Shown here in pieces: positions 43,830 through 52,535 of a stretch of DNA of 64,000 nt; position 1 is the stretch's first letter, and every line of letters starts with the position of its first letter. The DNA comes from JAUZRW01 sp964549915. Its GTDB lineage: Bacteria; Chloroflexota; Anaerolineae; Aggregatilineales; Phototrophicaceae. The position numbers and the translations under genes were made by a program. The DNA lies in contig CAZJWX010000010.1 in the NCBI GenBank assembly GCA_964549915.1, forward strand, positions 40,852 through 104,851, written 5' to 3'. Under the pieces are notes generated by a model. The model did no database searches. It was given only the letters and a program-made list of their open reading frames with translations, and was not told the DNA's origin.

Positions 43830-45374
43830 TCACTGTCCGAAGATCACACCGTTGACCTTGCCGCCAATCTGCCGGAAGCGATCCAGGGCGGAGCGGGCTT
43901 CTTCCGGACGGCTCTTGGCGTTCTCCAGCACCAGCAGCAGCTCGATCCCGGTTTGCACAACCAGAGTCGCTGTATCCGGGTAAAGCTGCAACGGCGGCGT
44001 ATTCACCAGAATCAGGTCGTAGTCCAGCTCGTTCAGCAGCACATTCCACCAGCGCAGCATAATGGGCGATTCGAGCAGGCGGATCGCATTGACCTGTGTC
44101 GAGCCAGGGGTGATGATGTGCAGCCCGTCGATTTCGGTCTCCTGGATCAAGGAAGCCAGCATGTCACTGCGCCGGGTCTCGTCGATGTTGTCCGGCGCTG
44201 CTTCCAGGAAGTCCACCAGCCCGCGCTCATTGGGCAGCCGCAGCAGGCTCGTCATGCGTGCCTGTCGCATGTCCGCGTCCACCAGCAGCACACGCGACCC
44301 TGTATCAGCGGCAGCCATTGCCAGGTTGGCGATGATGGTCTCTTTTTGCTCACCCTGAGTCGGCGAGGAGAAGATATAGGCGGGGCGCTGATCCTCTTCG
44401 TGGACGTAAATCAGGTTCGTGCGCAGAATCTGGTACTGTTCCAGCGCCTTGACATCCTTCATGCCCTTGCTCAAGTTCGGGCGCGACCCGACGGAGACTG
44501 TGCCGCGCACGGGCAGCTTGAGCGTATTCTCGATTTGCTTGGGGTTACGGTAGCTGGTATCCACCGCTTCAATGAGAATCACCACGCCGCTGGCGATCAT
44601 CGCCAGGCCGAAGGCCGCGACCCCGGTGAAGAGGGTGGTGTTGCGGCTGATGGGGCTGCCAGAGGGCAGGGCGCTCTGCTGGATGACGAGCACGTTGGCG
44701 CTCTGCTCGATGCGCGTGATCGTCGCCGAAAGCTGGGCGATATTGGCCGTCGAATCGTTGATTTGCCCGATCAGGTTGTTGCGCTGCGTGTTGAGGGCAT
44801 CACGCTCCGCCGGGTCTTCGGTGGCTTCCAGACGCTCATCGATGGTATCAAGCTGGTTTCTCAGTTCCTCAATTTGCTCGGTCAGCAGGTCAATCTGCGA
44901 CTGCGAGAGGTCGATCTGGTTTTGCAGGGAGGGCGACAGGCTGGAAGGGTTGTTGACCAGCAGTTGGTCGCCGATTGCGTTGGCGATGTCGGCGGCGGTC
45001 TGCGCCTCCGACCAGATGACGATCACCTCGAACAGCGAGGTATCCACGATGGGGATGGCCTCAATGTTGCGCTGTAGGTCGGCGACGGTGGCCTCCAGGC
45101 CGAGTTCGTCAATCACAGGTTGCAAGGTGGAGGGGATGTTGACCAACTGTGCGTAGGTTTCGACCAATTCCTGCCCGATGCGAATATCCTGAATTTCGGG
45201 ATCCGGGTCAATCAGGGTATTGCCGACGGCGACGAGGATGCGCGCGCTGTATTCCTCTGGCTGCTGGTCGAGCACGTAATACGTCAAACCGCCACCAATC
45301 GCGCCCGCCAGGATTACCAGCCAGAACCATTTGCGAATGACGCGAAAATAAAAACTCAGGTCGAAATCTAACAT
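43830..45374 (-). CDS. Wzz/BY-kinase-like polysaccharide co-polymerase with altered P-loop
   Basis: 514 residues from ATG 45374, which follows AGGGAA. The N-terminal membrane helix (WFWLVILAGAIGGGLTYYVL) and Wzz-type extracytoplasmic domain contain a coiled coil at about 165-230 (LLTEQIEELRNQLDTIDERL). A second membrane helix lies at about 253-275. The cytosolic ATPase domain begins at 300. Walker A' is LLVDADMRQ, while the P-loop reads SPTQGEQKET instead of the usual P-G-E-G-K-S/T, so the Ser/Thr after Lys is Glu. There is no Tyr cluster at the C-terminus. It probably controls chain length or export of a surface polysaccharide; kinase activity is doubtful. Confidence 0.85.
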   Translation of the reverse strand: MLDFDLSFYFRVIRKWFWLVILAGAIGGGLTYYVLDQQPEEYSARILVAVGNTLIDPDPEIQDIRIGQELVETYAQLVNIPSTLQPVIDELGLEATVADLQRNIEAIPIVDTSLFEVIVIWSEAQTAADIANAIGDQLLVNNPSSLSPSLQNQIDLSQSQIDLLTEQIEELRNQLDTIDERLEATEDPAERDALNTQRNNLIGQINDSTANIAQLSATITRIEQSANVLVIQQSALPSGSPISRNTTLFTGVAAFGLAMIASGVVILIEAVDTSYRNPKQIENTLKLPVRGTVSVGSRPNLSKGMKDVKALEQYQILRTNLIYVHEEDQRPAYIFSSPTQGEQKETIIANLAMAAADTGSRVLLVDADMRQARMTSLLRLPNERGLVDFLEAAPDNIDETRRSDMLASLIQETEIDGLHIITPGSTQVNAIRLLESPIMLRWWNVLLNELDYDLILVNTPPLQLYPDTATLVVQTGIELLLVLENAKSRPEEARSALDRFRQIGGKVNGVIFGQ

Positions 45375-45921
45375 GGGCAATTCCCTGTTGTTTCCCTTAT
45401 GGTCTTGCGATGGATGTCAGTTCGGCTGGCAAGTCGGGCTGCGAGCGCCTTTTGCCTGGGATCACACAACTGGATACTGTCCGGCAGCGTCCTGGATCAC
45501 AACCATAGCGATGATGTAGGACAATCCTTGCAACCTCCTTGAGGCGATCGCTCCCGATCCTACACGTTTGCTGCGGAATACCCTCTTCTGCACGGATATT
45601 ACGGATTGTACACGGCGCTCCTTGAATTGCAAATTGCGTGTTCCTCCGCAGGAAAGACGCCCTCAAGAGTGGCTTTGGTCGCAATTTGGGCGCGATTCCT
45701 CACCGCACAAGCCAGCAGATGGGTGGTAGGATTTTTTAGGATTCTGTGAAGTGGCTTGCGGTACACTGCCAACAGTCATTTTCCGTTAGATTGCGGTGCT
45801 GTGCGCAAGCCTTCGCTGCCGCGACGCGCTGCCACGAATGAACAGGGCAACAGTGCCCGCCGCCAGAATTTGATGACGGGCATCGGATAACGGACGAAAA
45901 GAGTAGCAAAAGGGGCATGAT
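45375..45921. other. Divergent intergenic region, 547 bases
   Basis: Separates the Wzz-like gene (minus) from the GT39-like gene (plus). No gene was recognised; it should contain both promoters, but no convincing -35/-10 pair was found. Confidence 0.4.
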
Positions 45922-47508
45922 ATGGATGTGCAAATGAACAAAGGGGCGGTGCAGCCCACCTCGTCTGATCAAGAGCAGGGCGGGCAGGGCGCGGTGCGTC
46001 TGAGCCAGGTACTGCTGCTGGGCTTGTTCCTGCTGGTCGTTTTCACCCGCTTTTGGGACCTGGGTGTAGAGAATTTCTGGTACGACGAATACATCATGGT
46101 TTACGCCACCCAATCCTGGGATGTCGTGGTCGAAGAGATCAACCTGGGGCGCAACCCGGTGCTGACTGTGGTGGGCTTCCTCTGGGGGCAGGCTTTCGGC
46201 TACAGCGAATTCTCGGTACGCGCGATTTCCGCCATCAGCGGCATCCTGGCGGTGGGCGTCTTCTACTGGTTGGCACGCCGCATGTACAATGAACGAGTCG
46301 CCTTGATCGCCGCCGCATTGGCGACCTTCAGCGGCTTCTTGATCTGGTACGCACAGGACTACCGCTACTACAGCGTGATGCTGCTGCTGGGGCTGCTCTC
46401 CTATGCCTTCCTCTGGCAGGCGCTGGCGACGGGCAAGCGCTGGTACTTCATCCCGATGGTGATCGCCAATATCCTGATGTACTTCACGCATACCTTCGCC
46501 CTCTTCCTCTTCGTGGGCCAGGGTCTCTTCTTCCTGACGCGCTGGTTCAAGTATCCGCGCCTGCGTCTGGCCTGGGTCGTCAGCCAGATTGCGATCATCG
46601 CAGGCATCATTCACCACGTCTGGGTCTTTGTGCTCAGCGGTTACAACGAGACAGCGGGCGACACGCTCAGCTATCTGGCGACCATCCCCTACAACGAGCC
46701 GATCTTCACGCTGGTGCGCTTCCTGGCTTTCGACCTGTATTACTTCCGTCCGATTCCGCTGATCGCTGCGGGCGTCGTTGGGGTCGGCGGGACGCTGGTC
46801 TTCTTGTTCATGCAGCGCAGCCAACTGGGTAAGAATTGGGGGGCTTCCTGGCGCGAATTTGCCAGCCGCTTCACGCAGGAGACGGATGCGACGCTGATGC
46901 TGCTCTTCTGGCTGGGCGCGATGTTCCTGCCCTGGCTGCTGGAACCCGTCCTCGGCCCGGCTTATGCACACCGCTACGTGATCTGGGCAGCACCGGCCTT
47001 CTTTCTGCTGCTGGCGGTGGGCATGGTCACCTTCCGCCGCTTGATTCCGCTGTATGCCAGTGTGGGCGCATTGGCAGTGCTGATGCTGGCGGGCTTGCTG
47101 GTCTACTATCAAGACCCCTCGCGCGAGGATTGGACTTCGCTTTACGGACATATCGCCGCCAACGAAGATGCCGATGACCTGATCGTCATTTCCTGGCCGG
47201 GGGGGCGTGCTGTGCGTTACGATCCACTGGGGCAGGCATACGGACTCTACTATCCTGGTGATACGCGCCACTGCGACCTGGAAGAAGGCACGCTGCGCGA
47301 AGCAGGAACCGATGTCGCCTTTGAGGAATGCGTGGGCGATGCGGATGTTGATCGTTTCTGGGTGGCGATTCGTGCGGCGGAATTTGAGAACGGCCCGCAG
47401 CGTGCCGAAGCCATCGGCGAATACCTGGGCGAGGCCTATGGTGCCGCAATGGAGGAACATATCATCTTCTTCGATGTGCAATTGATCGAATTCGTGGTCG
47501 AGGAGTGA
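45922..47508 (+). CDS. GT39-like membrane glycosyltransferase
   Basis: 528 residues; GGGG lies seven bases before the ATG. The first helix LLLGLFLLVVFTRFWDLG is followed by the loop NFWYDEYIMVYATQSW with the acidic D-E motif of ArnT/PMT-like enzymes. Then come about ten membrane helices including WYAQDYRYYSVMLLLGLLSY and YFTHTFALFLFVGQG, and a soluble C-terminal part of about 120 residues. It probably transfers a lipid-linked sugar to an acceptor outside the membrane. It resembles the protein encoded at 26043 in topology. It ends at a strong terminator. Confidence 0.85.
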   Translation: MDVQMNKGAVQPTSSDQEQGGQGAVRLSQVLLLGLFLLVVFTRFWDLGVENFWYDEYIMVYATQSWDVVVEEINLGRNPVLTVVGFLWGQAFGYSEFSVRAISAISGILAVGVFYWLARRMYNERVALIAAALATFSGFLIWYAQDYRYYSVMLLLGLLSYAFLWQALATGKRWYFIPMVIANILMYFTHTFALFLFVGQGLFFLTRWFKYPRLRLAWVVSQIAIIAGIIHHVWVFVLSGYNETAGDTLSYLATIPYNEPIFTLVRFLAFDLYYFRPIPLIAAGVVGVGGTLVFLFMQRSQLGKNWGASWREFASRFTQETDATLMLLFWLGAMFLPWLLEPVLGPAYAHRYVIWAAPAFFLLLAVGMVTFRRLIPLYASVGALAVLMLAGLLVYYQDPSREDWTSLYGHIAANEDADDLIVISWPGGRAVRYDPLGQAYGLYYPGDTRHCDLEEGTLREAGTDVAFEECVGDADVDRFWVAIRAAEFENGPQRAEAIGEYLGEAYGAAMEEHIIFFDVQLIEFVVEE

Positions 47509-47530
47509 GCCTCGCCACATCGAGAATCAA

Positions 47531-47556
47531 AAAGAGGCGGTATGTGCCGCCTCTTT
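47531..47556. terminator. Bidirectional hairpin terminator
   Basis: AAAGAGGCGG and CCGCCTCTTT form a perfect 10-base stem with a 6-base loop between the GT39-like gene and the convergent binding-protein gene. Confidence 0.88.
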
Positions 47557-47595
47557 CTCGTCTACTCACTCAATTAGCTGGGGGAAGCGAAGCGC

Positions 47596-48933
47596 TTATT
47601 CTGCTTCTTCAGTGGCTTCCATTTCGGCGTTTTCCGCTTCTTCGTCGGCTTCAGCCTCAGCGTCTGCGTCTTCCTCTTCCATGGCTTCTTCGTCCATGGC
47701 CTCTTCCATCAGGTCGCCGCTGACCGGATCAACACCTGTGGTGATCTCGCCTTCGATCAGACCCTGCAACACTTCTTCGACCTCAGCCGTGATTTCGTCC
47801 GTGATGATCTCTGCATCGTGCGGCTCAGCGAAGCCCACACCGGCGCGTTCGGCATCCAGCAGGTAATTCTGCCCGCCGGGGAAGTCTTCCATGCGGCCTT
47901 CGACGAGCGCGGCCACCATGTCGTAGACGCCCTGGTCAACGCGCTTCAATGCGCTGGTGATCAGGTATTCGACGCCTTCTGCGCTGCCGCTATCGAAGGT
48001 GGTGAAGTATTCGTCCTGGTCAACGCCGATGACGTAGATTTCCTGTTCGGCAGCGGCTGCGATGGCAGCGGAGCCGAGCGGGCCACCCGCACCGAAGATC
48101 ACCGATGCGCCTTCACCGATGAACTGTTCTGCCAGGGAGACGCCCTGCGCCTGGTCGCTGAAGCTATCCGCGTACGCGCCCAGGATGTTGGTGCCGACTT
48201 CCCATTCGGGGTTCACGTAGAGCGCACCCTGTTCGTAGCCGTTGCGGTAACGCTTCACCGCCGGAACGTCAATGCCGTAGACGCCTGCGATCACATCGCT
48301 GTCAATTTCGTTGGCGACCAGGGCAGCCATCACGCCGACCAGGAAGCCGGCCTGATCTTCGCGGAACTGCACACCGACGAAGTTCTCCGGGCCATCCACC
48401 AGGAACTGGTCAATGCCGATGAAGTAAATGTCCGGGTTGGCTTCCGCCGCCGCCGCGGTCGCATCCTGAATCAGGAAGCCGACGGTTACGATGATGTCGA
48501 AGCCTTCATCCACACAGGTCTGGATGTTGCCTTCGTAGTCGGTTTCGCCTTCGGTCTCGATGAAGGTGTATTCCAGGTCGAAGTCTTCCTGAGCCTGGAG
48601 CGCCCCTTCATGAGCATACTGGTTGAAGGTGCCGTCGTTCACGCGACCAACGTCCGTGATGAGGCAGAGGCTGTCAATTTCCCCGGTTGCCAGGGCTTCT
48701 TCGTCGTCAGCAGCTTCGGCCTCAGCATCCGGTGCTTCGGTGGCTTCCGCTTCGTCGTCAGCAGCTTCTTCGTCGTCAGCGGCTTCTTCCGCCGGGGCTT
48801 CCGTTTCTTCAACTTCTTCGACTTCTTCGGTGGGGGCTTCGGTCGGTTCTTCTTCAGCGGGGGCACAAGCGGCAGCAAATAACAGAGCAAATACAGCGCC
48901 GAAGATCAACAGCGCTTTCGGGAAGAATTTCAT
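47596..48933 (-). CDS. BMP-family (PnrA/NupN-like) substrate-binding lipoprotein
   Basis: 445 residues from ATG 48933, preceded by GAGGAG. Signal peptide with lipobox FAAAC, then a very acidic Glu/Asp/Ala/Thr linker of about 60 residues. The binding domain starts SLCLITDVGRVNDGTFNQ and contains FIGIDQ, FREDQAGFLVGVMAALV, VIFGAGGPLGSAAIAAA and IGVDQDEYFT. These are typical of basic membrane protein (BMP) binding proteins that deliver purine nucleosides to NupOPQ-type importers. The C-terminus is a second acidic tail (EEAMEEEDADAEAEADEEAE) of about 45 residues, unusual for the family. The permease genes lie just upstream on the same strand. Confidence 0.9.
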   Translation of the reverse strand: MKFFPKALLIFGAVFALLFAAACAPAEEEPTEAPTEEVEEVEETEAPAEEAADDEEAADDEAEATEAPDAEAEAADDEEALATGEIDSLCLITDVGRVNDGTFNQYAHEGALQAQEDFDLEYTFIETEGETDYEGNIQTCVDEGFDIIVTVGFLIQDATAAAAEANPDIYFIGIDQFLVDGPENFVGVQFREDQAGFLVGVMAALVANEIDSDVIAGVYGIDVPAVKRYRNGYEQGALYVNPEWEVGTNILGAYADSFSDQAQGVSLAEQFIGEGASVIFGAGGPLGSAAIAAAAEQEIYVIGVDQDEYFTTFDSGSAEGVEYLITSALKRVDQGVYDMVAALVEGRMEDFPGGQNYLLDAERAGVGFAEPHDAEIITDEITAEVEEVLQGLIEGEITTGVDPVSGDLMEEAMDEEAMEEEDADAEAEADEEAENAEMEATEEAE

Positions 48934-48954
48934 AGAGCGCACTCCTCATGTGGT

Positions 48955-48969
48955 TTAACAGACTGTTAA
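48955..48969. promoter_or_regulatory. Dyad TTAACA-GAC-TGTTAA upstream of the binding-protein gene
   Basis: Perfect 6-3-6 inverted repeat, 22 bases before the ATG of the binding-lipoprotein gene on the minus strand. Position and symmetry fit a repressor operator overlapping the leader. Confidence 0.4.
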
Positions 48970-49061
48970 GTCGAGGTTAAAATAGAATCCTCGCAATAAT
49001 TTACACGTTTTTGGGAGCAAGTCAAGATGACTGTGCTCCCGATTTCACGATGTGTTTCCGC

Positions 49062-50339
49062 TCATTCCTTCTTATAGGGGATTCCGTCCGCTTTCGGCGC
49101 GACTGCACGCCCGACGAGACCCGCCAGTACGATAATCGTAACAATGTAAGGCACCATCTGCAAGAACTGCGGCGGCACCTGCACATCAATGATCTGGAAG
49201 CGCGTCCCCAGGGCGTCGGAGAAGCCGAAGAGCAGCGCCCCGCCGAAGGCTCCCAACGGCGTGTACTTGCCGAAGATCAGCGCCGCCAGCGAGATGAAGC
49301 CGGAGCCGTTCGTCATGCCATCCGTGAAGCGCCCGGTGGCTTCCAGCGAGAACCATGCGCCCGCCAGCCCCGCGATCAACCCGCCGATGAAGACGTTGAT
49401 CCAGCGGTTGCGGTTGACCTTGATGCCCAGCGTATCCGCCGCGTGGGGATTCTCGCCGACGGCGCGGGTGCGCAAGCCCCAGCGCGTGTGGAAGAGCACG
49501 ATATGCGAGACGATCACCACGACGAACATCATGTAGAAGATCGGCTTGTTGGCGAAGAGCGCCTGCCCGATGATCGGTATATCCGCCAGCACTGGAATCT
49601 CGATGACGGGCAGCGTCGTCAGCCCGGCTTCCGACGAGAGCAGCACTTCGCGGCGGATGAAGCCCGTGATCCCCAGTGCCAGGATGTTGATGACCGTGCC
49701 GCTGACGATCTGGTCAGTGGCGAAGGTGATGCTCAGCCAGGCGTGGAGCAGCGCCGCCAGCCCGCCCGACAACACCGCCACGCCGACGGAGAGCGCCAGC
49801 AGCAGGTTGATTTGCTCTGGTGGGAAGGCATCGCGCAGCAGAAAGAGCGTGGTGAAGCCCGTGCAGGCTGCGAAGAGCATCATGCCCTCAATGGCGATGT
49901 TGACCACGCCAGAGCGCTCGCACCACAGCCCCGCCATCGCCCCGATGGCAATCGGCGTCGCCAGACGCAAACTCTCGGTGATCATCGTGACGCCATTGGT
50001 GCGCCCATCGCCTACGGCTGCGATGAAGACTGTCGGGAAGATCAGCAGCCCGGCGACAATCAGCAGCCAGTTTGCGGGCTTCTCGAAGCGTTCCGGCACA
50101 GCAATGCCCATCACAGCCGCCAGCAGCATGATCGCCCCCATCACATTCAGGAAAAGCTGGGTGGGGATGACGATGCTCGCGGCCTCATCAGGTGCGCCGG
50201 ATTCGAGCGTGAGGGTTGTCGCAATGCTCCCGTCCAGGTTGCCGTTGACCTGCCACAGAACGAACAGCGCGATCAACAGCAGGAAGGAGGAGAGGATGTG
50301 ACGTCGGCGGATGTCCCCGCCTGTGATTCGTTGCAGCAT
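49062..50339 (-). CDS. Nucleoside/BMP-type ABC transporter permease (NupQ-like)
   Basis: 425 residues. Membrane helices throughout. The core of the inner-membrane translocator fold (BPD_transp_2) is seen in AIGAMAGLWCERSGVVNIAI, then EGMMLFAACTGF, GLAALLHAWLSI and ATGRFTDGMTNGSGFISLAA, and GFSDALGTRF near the end. An N-terminal extension with an external loop precedes the core. It starts 6 bases after the stop of the first permease gene, so the two are translated together. With its partner it forms the channel for the binding protein encoded at 47596. Confidence 0.9.
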   Translation of the reverse strand: MLQRITGGDIRRRHILSSFLLLIALFVLWQVNGNLDGSIATTLTLESGAPDEAASIVIPTQLFLNVMGAIMLLAAVMGIAVPERFEKPANWLLIVAGLLIFPTVFIAAVGDGRTNGVTMITESLRLATPIAIGAMAGLWCERSGVVNIAIEGMMLFAACTGFTTLFLLRDAFPPEQINLLLALSVGVAVLSGGLAALLHAWLSITFATDQIVSGTVINILALGITGFIRREVLLSSEAGLTTLPVIEIPVLADIPIIGQALFANKPIFYMMFVVVIVSHIVLFHTRWGLRTRAVGENPHAADTLGIKVNRNRWINVFIGGLIAGLAGAWFSLEATGRFTDGMTNGSGFISLAALIFGKYTPLGAFGGALLFGFSDALGTRFQIIDVQVPPQFLQMVPYIVTIIVLAGLVGRAVAPKADGIPYKKE

Positions 50340-50345
50340 TGGATG

Positions 50346-52535
50346 TTAACCTCCCCATCCGGTTGTGAAATTCATTTCGTCTTCCGCGCGGCGCTCTTCC
50401 GCACGCCACAGGAAGCGCACGATTTGATCCGCTGCCACGAACATGATGATGAACGCTTGAATGATCTTGATGAGGTCGAGCGAGACCTCTGCACGTACCT
50501 GCATGATCGCAGCGCCGCTGAGCAAACCGCCCCAGAGCAGCCCCGCCCACAGCATGTTGCGCGGGTTGGTACGCGCCAGCAGCGCCACCGCAATCGCATC
50601 GAAGCCGTAGTTGGCGAAGAGGTTGGGGAACATCACGTGTTCCTTGCCGCTGATCTCGATAGCTCCCGCGAGTCCCGCCAGGGCACCGCTGAGCGCCATC
50701 GCCAGTATGACGTTGAACGGCACGTTCATCCCCGCGTAACGCGCCGCCTTCTGATTCTGCCCGACGGTGCGCAATTCAAAGCCGAGCGTGGTGCGTTCCA
50801 GGAACCATTCCGTCAGCCAGATGGCGACCAGCATTATTGCGAAACCTACGTGCAGATTCCCCTGCACCGTGATGGACTGGATGAAGAAGCTGACGACCAC
50901 CGTCACGACGCCGTAAATCACACCGCGCAGGATCGTGCGTGAACTGCGCTTATGGCGGCTGCTCAGCAAGACCACGCCGAAGACGAACAACCCGGCGATG
51001 ATGAACCAGAGCCAGCTCAACTGGTCGAAGGTCGGCAGCCAGGCGGCGGTGGAGATTTCTGGCGTCTTGGGGGCGCTGGAATTGGGGTCACCCAGCAGCA
51101 GCGGATCACGCGCCTTGATGAGCCAATCGACCAGGAAGAGCGCGATGAAATTGAGCATAATCGTCGTGATGACTTCGTGCGCCCCGGTGAAGGCCTTCAA
51201 GGCACCGGGTATCGCACCCCAGATCAACCCGCCCAGTATGCCCATCGCGATCAGCAGGGCGATCAACAGCAGGGAGGGCAGGCCGCTCAGGTAAATGCCG
51301 ATGGCGACGGCGAAGGTCGCGCCGATGAAGAGCTGCCCCTCCGCGCCGATGTTGAAGAGGCCGCCTTTGAAGCCCAGCGCCACCGCCAGCCCCGCGATGA
51401 TGTAGGGGATGGCGCGTACGATGGTATTTTCGAGCTGGGAGGGGATGAAGAGCCAGGCCGTTTCCCCCGTGCGCAGGTAGGCCACCGGCAAATCGAGTTC
51501 ATTTTGCAGGCTGCCGATGCTGCTGTCCCCCAGACCATCGCCGATCAAGACGTTGTTACCAGGGCGGCGTAGCACGAGATTCTCTTCCAGGAAGGTCGGT
51601 AGCTGCTCTTGCAAGGCCGCTTCCACACTGGGCGCGGTCAGCAGGCCACGATCATAGAGAATCTCCAGAATGGCGAAATTCTCCGCCAGCAGGGCGACAT
51701 CCGTCACGCCTGCCGCTTCGACATCTGCCAGCGTGTCGAAGCTGTTGAGCACGAGGCTCGCGCTGTTCTCATTGATTTCGACGAGGGCGTCAGCTTCTGG
51801 GCTGTTCACCGCAATGTCCAGGGCATCCAACTGCTGCAAAACCTCGATCTGATCCTGGGTGCGGTTCAGCCCCAGGCCGTTGAGCAATTGCAGGTAGTCA
51901 ATCACCTGACGAAAATCTTCATCGCTGAGTTCTGCGGCAGGCGGCCAGATAGCGGCGATGTCGTCGGGGGTTGTGCCCCCGCGCACCGCCAGTTCACCCA
52001 GCGTGCGCACATCCCCGCCGCTCAATTCGTCCATATCTTCCAGGAAGCGGCCTCCCAGGAAATCCGGCATGGTGCGGAAACGTTCCGCGCCAAAGCGCCG
52101 AATCGTGGGAATGCCCGTCGCCAACACTTCGATGGTGTCGGTGTCGAGGTTTTTCTCTTCGACGAGGGTGCGGAATTCTTGCATGCGTTCCAGGCCAATC
52201 TCGGCGATGCGCCCCAGCGAACGTGACTCGCGCCCTAGCTGTGTGATGGCCGTCACTTCGCTGTAGCGTGCCAGCGGCTCGAAGTCTTCCAGGGTGGCGA
52301 CATCGCTCGCTGCCAGCCCGGTCAGCCCTTCGATCAGTGCGGCATAGGCTTTGCCGCTGGTCTCCAGGCCGGGGCCTAGCTCCCCTTCGGTGGAGATAAT
52401 CAGCGGGATGCCGACCAGGAAGGCCGTGACCACCGCCAGAAAAGGCACCAGACTCGTCGAGATGCGCGACCAGGAACGCGCAATTGGACGCAGGAATCCG
52501 GGCAGGCGCGGCGTTGAAGGCGTTGTTTCAGTCAT
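50346..52535 (-). CDS. Nucleoside/BMP-type ABC permease (NupP-like) with large external insertion
   Basis: 729 residues, about twice the usual 350. The start at 52535 overlaps the ATPase gene by 8 bases. Helix 1 (VPFLAVVTAFLVGIPLII) is followed by about 300 residues without membrane segments, rich in acidic and Leu residues (LEDFEPLARYSEVTAITQLG; TLVEEKNLDTDTIEVL). The typical core then begins YIIAGLAVALGFKGGLFNIG, AEGQLFIGATFAVA and continues to NYGFDAIAVALLARTNP. The insertion should be outside the cytoplasmic membrane and might dock the binding lipoprotein or another surface partner. No known domain was recognised in it. Confidence 0.88.
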   Translation of the reverse strand: MTETTPSTPRLPGFLRPIARSWSRISTSLVPFLAVVTAFLVGIPLIISTEGELGPGLETSGKAYAALIEGLTGLAASDVATLEDFEPLARYSEVTAITQLGRESRSLGRIAEIGLERMQEFRTLVEEKNLDTDTIEVLATGIPTIRRFGAERFRTMPDFLGGRFLEDMDELSGGDVRTLGELAVRGGTTPDDIAAIWPPAAELSDEDFRQVIDYLQLLNGLGLNRTQDQIEVLQQLDALDIAVNSPEADALVEINENSASLVLNSFDTLADVEAAGVTDVALLAENFAILEILYDRGLLTAPSVEAALQEQLPTFLEENLVLRRPGNNVLIGDGLGDSSIGSLQNELDLPVAYLRTGETAWLFIPSQLENTIVRAIPYIIAGLAVALGFKGGLFNIGAEGQLFIGATFAVAIGIYLSGLPSLLLIALLIAMGILGGLIWGAIPGALKAFTGAHEVITTIMLNFIALFLVDWLIKARDPLLLGDPNSSAPKTPEISTAAWLPTFDQLSWLWFIIAGLFVFGVVLLSSRHKRSSRTILRGVIYGVVTVVVSFFIQSITVQGNLHVGFAIMLVAIWLTEWFLERTTLGFELRTVGQNQKAARYAGMNVPFNVILAMALSGALAGLAGAIEISGKEHVMFPNLFANYGFDAIAVALLARTNPRNMLWAGLLWGGLLSGAAIMQVRAEVSLDLIKIIQAFIIMFVAADQIVRFLWRAEERRAEDEMNFTTGWGG

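Noticed and set aside
45736..47520. 594-residue open frame on the minus strand
   Set aside because: It lies antisense to the GT39-like gene, reads as Gln/Glu/His/Arg-rich low complexity, and has no ribosome binding site; an artefact of GC-rich codon bias.
49011..50942. 643-residue open frame on the plus strand
   Set aside because: Antisense to two permease genes with clear family motifs; composition is Arg/Gln/His-rich and unlike a real protein.
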